Shown here in pieces: positions 37,285 through 46,222 of a stretch of 57,423 nucleotides of DNA. The stretch lies in the NCBI GenBank assembly GCA_024636635.1, contig JAGXGV010000078.1, positions 1-57,423 of the forward strand, in the 5' to 3' direction. Both the position numbers and the translations under genes were made by a program. Each line of letters starts with the position of its first letter. The stretch's first letter is position 1. Source of the stretch: Puniceibacterium sp. GTDB taxonomy: Bacteria; Pseudomonadota; Alphaproteobacteria; Rhodobacterales; Rhodobacteraceae. The notes beneath the pieces are model-generated. The model saw only the letters and a list, made by a program, of their open reading frames with translations. It was not told where the DNA came from and did no database searches.

Positions 37285-38484
37285 ATGACACAGCCCGAAC
37301 CGGCACAGACCATCGCCATCAATATACTGACCTCGCTGCGCCAGATCGACGCCAGCGAGTGGGATTCCTGCGCTTGCCCCGAATCCGCTGACGGCGGACC
37401 GGCGAAGGATCCGTTCACCACCCATCGGTTCCTTCTCGCGCTTGAGGAATCGGGGTCTGTCGGCCCCGGCACCGGCTGGGATCCGCGCTACCTTGTCGCC
37501 GAAATGGACGGCAAGACCATCGCCACAGCGCCGCTTTATGCAAAAGGCCACAGCCAGGGCGAATACATCTTTGATCACAACTGGGCGCAGGCCTATGAAC
37601 GCGCAGGCGGGCAGTATTACCCCAAGCTTCAGATCGCTGTGCCGTTCACGCCCGCCACCGGCCGGCGGTTCCTGACCCGCCCGGGGTACGAGGTCATCGG
37701 CATGTCCGCACTGGTGCAGGGCGCCGTGCAGTTCGCCGCAGAAAACGAACTGTCGTCTCTGCACGCCACCTTCTGCACCGAGGCCGAGGCGCTGGCCGGT
37801 GACAGCATGGGACTGATGGCGCGGGTCACGCAGCAATTCCACTGGGTGAACGAGGGTTACGCAACCTTTGCCGACTTCCTTGCCTCGCTCAGTTCACGCA
37901 AGCGCAAGACGATCCGCAAGGAACGCGAGCGCGCGCAGGCCTTTGGCGGGCAGATCGAGATCCTGACCGGGGACCAGATCCAGCCGGAACACTGGGACGC
38001 TTTCTGGATCTTCTATCAGGACACCGGGGCGCGCAAATGGGGCACCCCCTATCTGACACGGCAATTTTTTGACATTGCGCAGGAAACCCTGCGCGACGAC
38101 ATGGCGTTGGTCATGGCGTCCCGCGACGGGCAGTACGTCGCCGGGGCGCTGAACTTCATCGGGCGCGAATCACTGTACGGGCGCTATTGGGGCTGTTCCG
38201 AGGATCATCCCTGCCTGCATTTCGAACTGTGCTATTATCAGGCGATCGACCTGGCCATCAGCCTTGGCCTTGCCCGGGTCGAGGCGGGAGCGCAGGGCGA
38301 ACACAAGCTGGCGCGCGGATACCTGCCGGTGCCGACCCATTCGCTGCACTGGATCGCGGACAAGGGTTTTGCCCGCGCCATCCAGAATTACCTCAAGGCC
38401 GAGGCCGCCGCCGTGAACGAAGATATCGAGATCCTGACGTCCTACGGGCCGTTCAGAAAAGAAAACCGAGAGGAACGCCAATGA
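37285..38484 (+). CDS. GNAT/FemAB-like acyltransferase (DUF482 type)
   Basis: A 399-residue protein of the DUF482 (peptidogalycan biosynthesis/FemAB-like) group, a double-GNAT fold predicted to transfer acyl or aminoacyl groups. Recognisable blocks: [24 protein letters not shown] near the N terminus, the central [19 protein letters not shown], and [25 protein letters not shown] followed by [16 protein letters not shown] near the C terminus. The frame opens 43 codons earlier over gdpD; ATG 37285 with GGGG upstream is chosen. Its stop overlaps the phhB start by ATGA. The acceptor is unknown. Confidence 0.9.
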   Translation: MTQPEPAQTIAINILTSLRQIDASEWDSCACPESADGGPAKDPFTTHRFLLALEESGSVGPGTGWDPRYLVAEMDGKTIATAPLYAKGHSQGEYIFDHNWAQAYERAGGQYYPKLQIAVPFTPATGRRFLTRPGYEVIGMSALVQGAVQFAAENELSSLHATFCTEAEALAGDSMGLMARVTQQFHWVNEGYATFADFLASLSSRKRKTIRKERERAQAFGGQIEILTGDQIQPEHWDAFWIFYQDTGARKWGTPYLTRQFFDIAQETLRDDMALVMASRDGQYVAGALNFIGRESLYGRYWGCSEDHPCLHFELCYYQAIDLAISLGLARVEAGAQGEHKLARGYLPVPTHSLHWIADKGFARAIQNYLKAEAAAVNEDIEILTSYGPFRKENREERQ

Positions 38485-38771
38485 CCGAACGTCTGTCCGA
38501 CACCGCCCGAAAAACCGTGCTGCAACCCCTGCTTGAGAGCGGCTGGACCATGGTCGACGGGCGCGATGCGATCCACAAGACCTTTGAATTCGGAAATTTC
38601 ATCGAAGCTTTCAGCTGGATGACCCGCGCCGCGATCTGGGCGGAAAAGTGGGACCACCATCCGGAATGGTCCAATGTCTACAAGACGGTCGAGGTCACGC
38701 TGACCACCCATGATGTGGACGGTTTGTCCGCACTGGACGCCAAGATGGCGCGAAAGCTGGACACGCTGTGA
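38481..38771 (+). CDS. phhB: 4a-hydroxytetrahydrobiopterin dehydratase
   Basis: A 96-residue pterin-4a-carbinolamine dehydratase that recycles the tetrahydropterin cofactor of aromatic hydroxylases. The signature [15 protein letters not shown] and the catalytic [29 protein letters not shown] are complete, with the HH-P-W spacing of the family. ATG 38481 overlaps the preceding stop by ATGA. No phenylalanine hydroxylase gene is in the window, so the partner is elsewhere or the protein has another role. Confidence 0.94.
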   Translation: MTERLSDTARKTVLQPLLESGWTMVDGRDAIHKTFEFGNFIEAFSWMTRAAIWAEKWDHHPEWSNVYKTVEVTLTTHDVDGLSALDAKMARKLDTL

Positions 38772-38820
38772 CCGCCAGCGCGTGACTGGCCGCGCTTAAC
38801 TGCCCGCGCATCACGCCCGG

Positions 38821-38854
38821 CAGGGACCGGGAAATGATTTACCCCCGGTCCCTG
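38821..38854. terminator. Hairpin between phhB and the peroxiredoxin gene
   Basis: An 11-bp perfect stem CAGGGACCGGG/CCCGGTCCCTG with a 12-nt loop between convergent genes. No T-run is adjacent, but the position and strength fit a shared transcription end. Confidence 0.65.
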
Positions 38855-38866
38855 CGCAGTACGTGA

Positions 38867-39355
38867 TCAGAGTGCGGCAAGCAGCGATTCGCCGCCGGAG
38901 ATTTCGCAGGTGCCCGTGCTTTCCTCGGGCATGAATTGCATGACGACGCCATCTTCGACCAGCATGGCATAGCGTTTCGACCGCTTGATCAGGCCCGCGG
39001 GCGGGGCGTCGAACGCCATGCCGATCGCATCGGTGAAGGTGGTCGATGCGTCCGAAAGCATGCTGATCCCGGCGGCGGTCGCGCCTGTCGCCTCGCCCCA
39101 GGCCTTCATCACGAAGGGATCGTTGACCGAGATGCAGATGATCTCGTCCACGCCTTTGGCGGTAAACTCGTCCTTGGTGCGGATGAAGCTGGGCACATGC
39201 GCCGAATGGCAGGTCGGCGTGAACGCCCCCGGCACGGCAAAGATCACCACCTTGCGCCCCTTGAGCGTGGCGCCCAGATCGACCGCTTCCGGTCCCGATT
39301 CGCCCATCCTGACCAATGTGGCGTCGGGCAATGTGTCCCCTGTCGAAATCGTCAT
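38867..39355 (-). CDS. Peroxiredoxin (Prx5 type)
   Basis: A 162-residue thiol peroxidase of the Prx5/AhpE-like type that reduces hydrogen peroxide and organic peroxides using glutathione or glutaredoxin. The peroxidatic Cys49 lies in PGAFTPTCHSAHVP with the preceding Thr/Pro, and Arg in KRYAMLVEDG. There is no second conserved resolving Cys at the usual typical-2-Cys site; a Cys near the C terminus (TGTCEISGGE) is present. ATG 39355 (MTISTGD) is the family start; upstream in-frame codons are not expected. Divergent from a flavoprotein reductase. Confidence 0.94.
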   Translation of the reverse strand: MTISTGDTLPDATLVRMGESGPEAVDLGATLKGRKVVIFAVPGAFTPTCHSAHVPSFIRTKDEFTAKGVDEIICISVNDPFVMKAWGEATGATAAGISMLSDASTTFTDAIGMAFDAPPAGLIKRSKRYAMLVEDGVVMQFMPEESTGTCEISGGESLLAAL

Positions 39356-39447
39356 CTTCCGTGTCCCCTGAATTGCGTTCTGTCCCGTCCGGCATATAGG
39401 GTGCGCGCAGCAAAGGCCAATGATCTCATGCAGCAAGAGGTGACCAG

Positions 39448-40683
39448 ATGAGCAATGTCGTCGTGATAGGCGCCGGTCAGGCCGGATCGGCGCTGGTGGC
39501 GCGCCTGCGCAAGCAGGGCTTTGACGGCTCTGTCACCCTGATCGGCGACGAACCCGTGCCCCCCTACCAGCGCCCGCCGCTGTCCAAGGCCTACCTGCTG
39601 GGCGAGATGGAAGTGGAACGCCTGTATCTGCGCCCGGCGAGCTTTTACGCAGAGCAGGACATCACCCTGCGCACCGGTGTCCGGGTCGACGGCATCGACG
39701 TTGCGGCAGGGACCGTCACCCTGTCGGACGGCACGGCCCTGCCTTACGATCACCTTGCCTTCACCACCGGATCGGTTCCGCGCCGACTTCCCCCGGCCAT
39801 CGGCGGCGACCTCGACGGTGTTTTCACCGTGCGCACTCTGGCGGATGTGGACACCATGGCACCGCGGTTCACGACAGGCGCGCGGGTGTTGATTGTCGGC
39901 GGCGGCTACATCGGGCTCGAAGCGGCGGCGGTCGCGTGTAAAATGGGGCTCAAGGTCACGCTGATCGAAATGGCGGACCGGATCCTGCGGCGCGTCGCCT
40001 CGGCGGAAACGTCGGATTATTTCCGCGCGCTGCACCAAAGCCACGGGGTCACCCTGCGCGAAGGTGTCGGCCTGATCCGGCTGCTGGGTGACGGCCAGGT
40101 CAGTGGCGCCGAACTTGACACCGGCGAGACGCTGAAGGCCGACTTTGTCATCGTCGGCGTCGGCATCACCCCCGCCACGGATCTGGCCGAAATGGCCGGT
40201 GTGACGCTTGAGAACGGGATCCGGACAGATGCCTATGGGCGCACCTCGGAGCCACATATCTGGGCGGCGGGTGACTGTGCCTCGTTCCCGTGGAACGGTG
40301 CGCAGATCCGGCTGGAAAGCGTCGGCAACGCCATCGACCAGGCCGAATGTGTCGCCGACAACATCATGGGCGCGGACCTGCCCTATGTGGCAAAGCCCTG
40401 GTTCTGGTCGGACCAGTTCGACATCAAGTTGCAGATCGCCGGGCTGAACGCCGGCTATGACACCATCGTGACGCGCAGGGCCGCCGATGGCGCCACCGGC
40501 GCGCACGAAGGCCGGGTCGTGTCCTTCTGGTACTTCCGCGGCGACACATTGCTGGCGCTGGACGCGATGAACGATCCGCGCGCTTACATGGTGGGCAAGC
40601 GGCTGATAGAAATGGGAAGATCTCCGTCGCGTGATGCCGTCATGGACCCTGCAACCGATCTCAAGGCGCTGCTCAAGGCATGA
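39448..40683 (+). CDS. NAD(P)/FAD-dependent ferredoxin-reductase-like oxidoreductase
   Basis: A 411-residue flavoprotein like rhodocoxin/putidaredoxin reductase. It transfers electrons from NADH to a ferredoxin that serves a cytochrome P450 or oxygenase. FAD motif VIGAGQAGSALVARLR at the N terminus, PPYQRPPLSKAYLLGE substrate-channel block, NAD motif VGGGYIGLEAAAV near residue 150, and the second FAD contact WAAGDCASF, then a reductase C-terminal domain with FWSDQFDIKLQIAG. The partner ferredoxin and oxygenase are not in this window. It overlaps rsmD by ATGA. Confidence 0.92.
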   Translation: MSNVVVIGAGQAGSALVARLRKQGFDGSVTLIGDEPVPPYQRPPLSKAYLLGEMEVERLYLRPASFYAEQDITLRTGVRVDGIDVAAGTVTLSDGTALPYDHLAFTTGSVPRRLPPAIGGDLDGVFTVRTLADVDTMAPRFTTGARVLIVGGGYIGLEAAAVACKMGLKVTLIEMADRILRRVASAETSDYFRALHQSHGVTLREGVGLIRLLGDGQVSGAELDTGETLKADFVIVGVGITPATDLAEMAGVTLENGIRTDAYGRTSEPHIWAAGDCASFPWNGAQIRLESVGNAIDQAECVADNIMGADLPYVAKPWFWSDQFDIKLQIAGLNAGYDTIVTRRAADGATGAHEGRVVSFWYFRGDTLLALDAMNDPRAYMVGKRLIEMGRSPSRDAVMDPATDLKALLKA

Positions 40684-41252
40684 GGATCATCGCCGGAACC
40701 CTGCGCGGTCGCGTACTGACCACCGTGGGCAAGGGCGATCCGGCTGCGCATCTGCGCCCGACCACCGACCGGGTGCGCGAAAGCCTGTTCAACATGCTGG
40801 CCGGCGGACGCTTTGGTGATCCTTTCGCTGGGGTGCGCGTGCTCGACCTGTTTGCGGGGACCGGCGCTCTGGGGTTCGAGGCGCTGTCGCGGGGCGCAGC
40901 GCAGGTGACCTTTGTCGATGACGGGCGCAAGGCGCTGAGCCTGCTGCGCGACAACATCCGGCTTCTGGGGGTTGCCGACCGGTGCCGCGTCATCGCCCGC
41001 GACGCCACCCGGCCCCCACCGCCCGAGGCGGGTCCGGCGGGACTGATATTTCTTGATCCGCCCTATGGCTTTGGTCTGGGGGCGCGCGCGCTTGACGCGA
41101 TACGGGCTGCGGGATGGGTCGCGCCGGACGCGTTGGTGGTGTGGGAAGAGAATGCGGCGCAGACCCCACCGACAGGGTTTTCCCTGCTGGAGTCCCGGCG
41201 CTATGGCGACACCCATGTGACCCTGCTGCGCGCAGCGTCGCCAGTGGTCTGA
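40680..41252 (+). CDS. rsmD: 16S rRNA (guanine(966)-N(2))-methyltransferase RsmD
   Basis: A 190-residue SAM-dependent methyltransferase that modifies G966 of 16S rRNA during small-subunit assembly. It starts MRIIAGTLRGR, a hallmark of RsmD, with RPTTDRVRESLFNML, the SAM motif VLDLFAGTGALGFEALSRGA and the catalytic DPPY (LIFLDPPYGFG). Length is normal. The start overlaps the preceding flavoprotein stop by ATGA, an association with no obvious functional logic. Confidence 0.96.
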   Translation: MRIIAGTLRGRVLTTVGKGDPAAHLRPTTDRVRESLFNMLAGGRFGDPFAGVRVLDLFAGTGALGFEALSRGAAQVTFVDDGRKALSLLRDNIRLLGVADRCRVIARDATRPPPPEAGPAGLIFLDPPYGFGLGARALDAIRAAGWVAPDALVVWEENAAQTPPTGFSLLESRRYGDTHVTLLRAASPVV

Positions 41253-41332
41253 GGCGCCTCGTGCGGTGCCAGCGGATCAGCCCCGCCGTGCCAGGGCGAC
41301 GCGCCCGGAAACCGGCCTTGCGGCCCTGCACA

Positions 41333-41354
41333 GGAATACTTCTGGAATACATCT
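41333..41354. repeat. Two tandem 11-bp repeats upstream of the MBL-fold gene
   Basis: GGAATACTTCT (41333-41343) and GGAATACATCT (41344-41354) are tandem copies with one mismatch, about one helical turn long. They lie 62 nt before the metallo-hydrolase start, in the likely promoter area. Confidence 0.5.
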
Positions 41355-41384
41355 GGCCAGCCCGGCCATCGGGATCTAACATCG

Positions 41385-41402
41385 CATTCACATAAGTGAA
41401 TG
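41385..41402. promoter_or_regulatory. BigR/SqrR-like operator before the MBL-fold gene
   Basis: CATTCAC-ATAA-GTGAATG, a perfect 7-bp inverted repeat, contains ATTC-N8-GAAT. That is the pattern I recall for the persulfide/redox-sensing ArsR-type repressors SqrR and BigR. It ends 13 nt before the ATG at 41416, so a bound repressor would block transcription. No ArsR gene is in the window. Confidence 0.55.
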
Positions 41403-41415
41403 AAACGAGGTTCCC

Positions 41416-42390
41416 ATGCCCCTATTCCGCCCCACCCGGCGCGATTTTCTGGCCGTCGCGGCCGCAGCGCCTGCGCTGACACTGACCGCGCGGGTGTCGT
41501 CCGCAGCCGAATTCGGCCCGGTCGGCGCGCCGAACTCCGGTCACGTGCGCTTTGCACTGGGAGAGATGCAGCTGACGGTGCTGTCGGACGGCTTTTTCCG
41601 GCGCCCAGTGTCGTCCATCGCCGTCAACGCCGATCCCGCGGCGCGCGATGCCTTTCTGGGCGCGCATTTCCTGCCGGTGGACGAGGGGTATTCCCACACC
41701 AATCATATCGTGATCGACAGCGGCGCAGCGCGCGTACTGGTCGATGTCGGCTCTGGCGACCGGTTCCTGCCGACCACGGGGCGGCTTATGGACAATCTGG
41801 CGACCGCAGGGATCGACCCCGGCTCGATCACCCATGTGATCATCACCCATGCGCATCCCGACCACATCTGGGGCATCCGCGACGGCTTTGACGAGGCGAT
41901 ACTGCCGGACATCCCCTATTTCATCGGCGCAACCGAGCACGATTTCTGGATGCAGGACGATCTGGTCAACCGCGTTCCGGCGGAAATGCAGCAGTTCGTT
42001 CTGGGGGCGCAAAACTCCATCGGGGTCGACGGCGCGGACTGGACGCTGCTTGCCCCCGGGCAAGAGGTGGTGCCGGGCATCCGCGTCATCGACACGCCGG
42101 GACATACGCCGGGACACATGTCAGTCGTGCTGGAAAGCGGATCGGAGCAGCTGATCGTGCTGGCGGATGCCCTGACCAATCCGTATCTCGACTTTGCGCA
42201 CCCGGAGTGGGTGAACGAGGCGGACATGGACGCGGAGCAGACCATCGCCACCCGCCGCCGTCTGCTGGACATGGCCGCGACCGACCGGATGGCCGTGCTG
42301 GGGTATCACTTTCCCTTTCCGGGGGTTGGCAACGTGCTGCGCGACGGCGACAGCTACCGGTTCATCCCGGCGCTCTGGCGGTTCGACTGA
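41416..42390 (+). CDS. Tat-exported MBL-fold metallo-hydrolase
   Basis: A 324-residue metallo-beta-lactamase-fold enzyme with a twin-arginine signal (PTRRDFLAVAAAAPALTL, cleavage near SSA-AEF), so it is exported folded to the periplasm. The dinuclear metal site motif HAHPDH is complete (His145, His147, Asp149, His150 in ITHAHPDHIWG), with DTPGHTPGHMS as the next ligand. It resembles the MBL proteins found in BigR/SqrR-regulated sulfide and persulfide loci, in line with the operator just upstream. The substrate is unknown. A GAGG ribosome site precedes the ATG. Confidence 0.92.
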   Translation: MPLFRPTRRDFLAVAAAAPALTLTARVSSAAEFGPVGAPNSGHVRFALGEMQLTVLSDGFFRRPVSSIAVNADPAARDAFLGAHFLPVDEGYSHTNHIVIDSGAARVLVDVGSGDRFLPTTGRLMDNLATAGIDPGSITHVIITHAHPDHIWGIRDGFDEAILPDIPYFIGATEHDFWMQDDLVNRVPAEMQQFVLGAQNSIGVDGADWTLLAPGQEVVPGIRVIDTPGHTPGHMSVVLESGSEQLIVLADALTNPYLDFAHPEWVNEADMDAEQTIATRRRLLDMAATDRMAVLGYHFPFPGVGNVLRDGDSYRFIPALWRFD

Positions 42391-42412
42391 ACGGGGGGCG
42401 CCAGGGCAGTTT

Positions 42413-43243
42413 TCAGTAGGTGGGGTGAAACAATCCGCCGGGAGACCGGGTAAAAACCTCGGCCCCGTCCGATGTCACGCCGACGGAGTGTTCGAACTGC
42501 GCCGAAAGGGATTTGTCGCGCGTCACCGCCGTCCAGTCATCGGCCAGCACCTTGGTTTCCGGGCGGCCAAGGTTCACCATCGGCTCGATGGTGAAGAACA
42601 TGCCCTCTTCCAGCACAGGGCCGGTGCCGGGGCGCCCGTAGTGCAGGACGTTGGGCGGGGCGTGGAACACGCGGCCCAGTCCGTGGCCGCAGAAATCGCG
42701 CACGACGGACATGCGGTTGGCTTCGACAAAGGACTGGATCGCATGACCGATGTCGCCAAAGGTGTTGCCGGGGCGGACCGCCTCGATCCCCTTCATCAGG
42801 CTGTCATGGGTGACCTCGATCAGCCGCTCGGCCTTGCGGGCCAGCTTGCCCGCGACATACATGCGGCTGGTGTCGCCGAACCAGCCGTCCAGAATGACCG
42901 TCACGTCGATGTTTAGGATGTCGACATCCTTGAGCTTCTTCTCGCCCGGGATGCCGTGGCAGACCACATGGTTCACGCTGATGCAGCTGGCGTGCTGATA
43001 GCCCTTGTAGCCGATGGTGGCCGAGATGGCGTTCGCCTCTTCGACCCGTTGCTGGATGAAGGCATCGATGTCACCGGTGCTGACGCCCACATCCACCCTG
43101 GGCGCCACATCGTCGAGGATGCGCGCGGCCAGTTCACCGGCCTTCAGCATGCCGACAAAATCGGCCCTGTCGTAAATGCGTATCCCGTCTCGGGTGAGAT
43201 GGCCTCGCGTGTCCTGGTTCACCGGCTGCGGCTCCGTTTTCAC
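42413..43243 (-). CDS. map: Type I methionine aminopeptidase
   Basis: Removes N-terminal methionine from nascent proteins. The 276 residues contain the five metal ligands in order: DVTVILDGWFGDTSRMY (two Asp), GHGLGRVFHAPPNV (His), EGMFFTIEPMV (Glu) and QFEHSVGVT (Glu). HxxxCISVNHVVCHGIP supplies the substrate-side His. No ATG lies at the expected site; GTG 43243 (VKTEPQPVNQ) gives a normal length, whereas the open frame to 43426 would add 61 unconserved residues. No clear ribosome site is seen, so the exact start is uncertain. Confidence 0.94.
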   Translation of the reverse strand: MKTEPQPVNQDTRGHLTRDGIRIYDRADFVGMLKAGELAARILDDVAPRVDVGVSTGDIDAFIQQRVEEANAISATIGYKGYQHASCISVNHVVCHGIPGEKKLKDVDILNIDVTVILDGWFGDTSRMYVAGKLARKAERLIEVTHDSLMKGIEAVRPGNTFGDIGHAIQSFVEANRMSVVRDFCGHGLGRVFHAPPNVLHYGRPGTGPVLEEGMFFTIEPMVNLGRPETKVLADDWTAVTRDKSLSAQFEHSVGVTSDGAEVFTRSPGGLFHPTY

Positions 43244-43439
43244 ATCATTTCGGTTACTTAATTCAGCTTGAAGCAAAGTTCCAGTGCCATGCCGCACGGC
43301 AGCATCAAGCGGCTTCGCCGCGATACCGGACCGATCACGACCGCAGGGCCGGTGCGATCCGGGTGCAAAGCCTGGCACAACAGGAAGTATTGCAGGAAAA
43401 CCTTCTGAAATCAATGCTTTCCCCACCGACTTGCGTGTA

Positions 43440-44156
43440 TCAACCCGTCACGCCAGACAGGGCGAAAGGCAGGACCAGGCCGGGGCGGATTCCATCGGCA
43501 GAGAGATCACAGGCCAAACACATTATTTCGACCCCACCTGCGACCGCGCGGGCGCAGGCCGCAGCATACACCGGGTCAAGGTCGGCGGCCACGGTCACCC
43601 GGTTGCAATCGGCCCGCTGCACAAGGAACAACAGCACGGCCCGGTGCCCTTGGGCCACCATCCGGGCCAGTTCGCCCAGATGCCTGGTACCGCGCGCGGT
43701 CACGCTGTCGGGAAACTCGGCCAGACCGGGGCGGCGCGACAGGGTCACCGACTTGACCTCGACATAGGCGTCACGCCGCCCCGCCGCCTGCATCAGGAAA
43801 TCGATCCGGCTGCCGGTGCCGTATTTCTGTTCGGGGCGGATCACGTCGTAGCCGGAAAGCCCGGGGATTTCGCCCGCGACCAGCGGCGCGCGGAGGATGC
43901 GGTTGGCGGCCCCCGTGTCCACGCCCACCAACGTCCCGTCCACCTCGACCAGCCGCAGGCCATACTTCAGCTTTTTCTTCGGATCGTCGTTGGGTTCGAG
44001 CCAGACTTTGAGCCCCGGCATCGCCATGCCCAGCATCGAGCCGGGATTGGGGCAATGCGCCGTGACCTCCTGCCCATCGGGCAGGCGCACATCCGCGAGG
44101 AAGCGCTTGTAACGGCGGATCAGCACCGCCGACAGGAGAGGGGTTTGAAACCGCAT
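43440..44156 (-). CDS. sfsA: DNA/RNA nuclease SfsA
   Basis: A 238-residue SfsA protein, named for sugar fermentation stimulation in E. coli and now placed among DNA-binding nucleases. Family blocks: RFLADVRLPDG, HCPNPGSMLGM, GSRIDFLM and YVEVKSVTL (D-ExK-like nuclease core), PDSVTARGTRHLGEL. It lies upstream of map on the same strand with a 196-nt gap, and is divergent from the cinA-like gene, starting 46 nt apart. Confidence 0.95.
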   Translation of the reverse strand: MRFQTPLLSAVLIRRYKRFLADVRLPDGQEVTAHCPNPGSMLGMAMPGLKVWLEPNDDPKKKLKYGLRLVEVDGTLVGVDTGAANRILRAPLVAGEIPGLSGYDVIRPEQKYGTGSRIDFLMQAAGRRDAYVEVKSVTLSRRPGLAEFPDSVTARGTRHLGELARMVAQGHRAVLLFLVQRADCNRVTVAADLDPVYAAACARAVAGGVEIMCLACDLSADGIRPGLVLPFALSGVTG

Positions 44157-44202
44157 GGCCCGGCCCTATACCTGAGCCGAAGCGCAAGGCAAGGAGTCCG
44201 CG

Positions 44203-44925
44203 ATGCCCAACCCCACCGCCGCCATGCTGGTGATCGGCGACGAGATCCTCTCGGGCCGTACCCGCGATGCCAACATGCACCACCTGTCCCAGGAACTGAC
44301 CAAGTCGGGCATCGACCTTCAAGAGGTCCGCATCGTGTCCGACAGGACCGCCGCCATCGTCATGGCGGTGAACGACCTGCGTGCAGCCTATGACACGGTG
44401 ATCACTTCGGGCGGGATCGGGCCGACCCATGACGACATCACCGCCGACGCCATGGCACAGGCGTTCGGCGTGCCCATCGACGTGCGTGACGACGCCCGCG
44501 CCCTGCTACAGGCGCATTACGACCGGCAGGGCAGCGAACTGAACGCCGCGCGCCTGCGCATGGCCCGCATCCCCCAAGGGGCGGTCCTGATCGACAACCC
44601 CGTGTCCGTCGCGCCCGGATTCACCCTTGGAAACGTGCATGTGATGGCCGGTGTACCGGCAGTGTTCCAGGCGATGGTGGCGTCTGTCCTGCCCACGCTT
44701 ACCGGCGGTGCGCCGCTGCTGTCCCAGACGCTGCGGATCCAGCGCGGCGAAGGTGACATCGCCGGCCCGCTGGGGGACCTGGCGAAAGAGTTCGCCGACC
44801 TTCAGATGGGATCTTATCCCTATCAGAAGGATGGCGTTTATGGCGCCAACGTCGTGATACGCGGCACCGATGCCGCCCGGGTCAGCGCCGCCATGACGCG
44901 ACTTGCGGGACTGTTTCCCGCATGA
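44203..44925 (+). CDS. CinA-like molybdopterin-binding domain protein
   Basis: A 240-residue single-domain protein of the MoaB/Mog fold, equal to the N-terminal half of competence/damage-inducible CinA but lacking the C-terminal deamidase. GDEILSGRTRDANMHHLSQEL and the TSGGIGPTHDDITADAMA nucleotide/pterin site are intact. In CinA this domain has ADP-ribose pyrophosphatase or pterin-binding activity; which applies here is unknown. It overlaps the following GNAT gene by ATGA. Confidence 0.93.
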   Translation: MPNPTAAMLVIGDEILSGRTRDANMHHLSQELTKSGIDLQEVRIVSDRTAAIVMAVNDLRAAYDTVITSGGIGPTHDDITADAMAQAFGVPIDVRDDARALLQAHYDRQGSELNAARLRMARIPQGAVLIDNPVSVAPGFTLGNVHVMAGVPAVFQAMVASVLPTLTGGAPLLSQTLRIQRGEGDIAGPLGDLAKEFADLQMGSYPYQKDGVYGANVVIRGTDAARVSAAMTRLAGLFPA

Positions 44926-45656
44926 CACCGGCGCTGCGCGACCTTTACGCAGTCACCGAATCGACATGGCCCCCCAAAAGCCGTGTGGCGCAGGGGGCGA
45001 TCACCCTGCGCGACGGCGTGGGCGGCGGCAAACGGGTGTCCGCCGCCACCGCTGCCGATGGCTGGAGCGAGGATGATCTTGCCCGTGCCGAAGCCGCGAT
45101 GGCGCAACGGGGTCAGACACCGCTGTTCATGATACACGCGGACGAGACTGACCTTGATACCGCGCTTTCGGCGCGCGGATACGGCATCATTGACCCGGTC
45201 AACGTCTGGCTCTGCCCGCTTGCGTCGCTGACCGACAGGCCGATCCCCCGCGTCACCGCCTTTGCCATCTGGGAACCGCTTGCCATCATGCGCGAGATCT
45301 GGGCCCGTGGCGGCATAGGACCGGACCGCATTGCAGTGATGCAAAGGGCAAAGTGCCGCAAGACCGGCCTGTTCGGACGCGCCGATGACAAGCCCGCCGG
45401 CACCGGCTACTGCGGGCTGCATGACACAACCGCGATGGTGCACGCGCTTGAGATCCTGCCGGAACATCGCGGCAAGGGTTTGGGAAAATGGATGATGCGC
45501 TGCGCCGCCTTCTGGGCACAGGCGCAGGGCGGCAGCCACATGGCCGTGCTCTGCACCCGGGCGAATGCCGGGGCGAACGGGCTCTACGCTTCCCTCGGGA
45601 TGGAGGTTGTGGGACAGTACCACTACCGTATCAGGACCAAGGACACCCCGACGTGA
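44922..45656 (+). CDS. GNAT family N-acetyltransferase
   Basis: A 244-residue protein with a C-terminal GNAT domain. The acetyl-CoA pyrophosphate-binding motif is ILPEHRGKGLGKWMM (R-x-x-G-x-G), followed by VLCTRANAGANGLYASLGMEVVGQYHY. The N-terminal 120 residues are less conserved and may form a second degenerate GNAT half. The acceptor is unknown. It is flanked by 4-nt overlaps with both neighbours (ATGA before, GTGA after), so it belongs to a three-gene coupled unit with the cinA-like and AhpD-like genes. Confidence 0.9.
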   Translation: MTPALRDLYAVTESTWPPKSRVAQGAITLRDGVGGGKRVSAATAADGWSEDDLARAEAAMAQRGQTPLFMIHADETDLDTALSARGYGIIDPVNVWLCPLASLTDRPIPRVTAFAIWEPLAIMREIWARGGIGPDRIAVMQRAKCRKTGLFGRADDKPAGTGYCGLHDTTAMVHALEILPEHRGKGLGKWMMRCAAFWAQAQGGSHMAVLCTRANAGANGLYASLGMEVVGQYHYRIRTKDTPT

Positions 45657-46222
45657 CAGCAAAACGACCCACAGCACTTGACCTGCCGATGGTCGATCCG
45701 CTGCCCCCCGCGACGCAGAAATATTTTGATGTCTGCATGGACAAGCTGGGGATGGTTCCGAATGTCCTGCGGGCCCATGCCTTTGATATCGACAAGCTGA
45801 ACGCCTTCAGCGCCATGTACAACGATCTGATGCTGGCCGATTCCGTGCTGAGCAAGCTCGAGCGCGAGATGATCGCAGTGGTCGTCTCATCGGTGAACAG
45901 GTGTTTTTACTGCCTGACCGCGCATGGTGCCGCCGTGCGGCAGTTGTCGGGCAACCCGCAACTGGGTGAGATGCTGGTGATGAACTGGCGCGCCGCGCGG
46001 CTGGAGCCAAGTCAGGTCGCCATGCTGACATTCGCCGAAAAGATGACCCGCGCCAGCGCCGAAATCACCGAAACCGACCGGCAGGCGCTACGCGATGTCG
46101 GCTTTAACGACCGCGGCATCTGGGACATCGCCAATGTCGCCGCCTTCTTCAACATGACCAACCGCGTGGCCTCGGCCACCGACATGCGCCCGAATGACGA
46201 ATATCACGCCCTGGCGCGCTAG
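45653..46222 (+). CDS. AhpD-like (peroxidase-related) carboxymuconolactone decarboxylase family protein
   Basis: A 189-residue alkylhydroperoxidase D-like protein. The redox motif is NRCFYCLTAHGAAVRQLSG, the CxxC plus His arrangement (Cys-Phe-Tyr-Cys, His four further) of the family, preceded by the conserved Glu in LEREMIAVVVSSV. Such proteins reduce peroxides with a thiol partner or have unknown redox roles. It uses GTG 45653, overlapping the GNAT stop; the frame extends upstream over that gene without family resemblance. ATG (MVDPLPP) 13 codons in is an alternative. Confidence 0.92.
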   Translation: MTAKRPTALDLPMVDPLPPATQKYFDVCMDKLGMVPNVLRAHAFDIDKLNAFSAMYNDLMLADSVLSKLEREMIAVVVSSVNRCFYCLTAHGAAVRQLSGNPQLGEMLVMNWRAARLEPSQVAMLTFAEKMTRASAEITETDRQALRDVGFNDRGIWDIANVAAFFNMTNRVASATDMRPNDEYHALAR

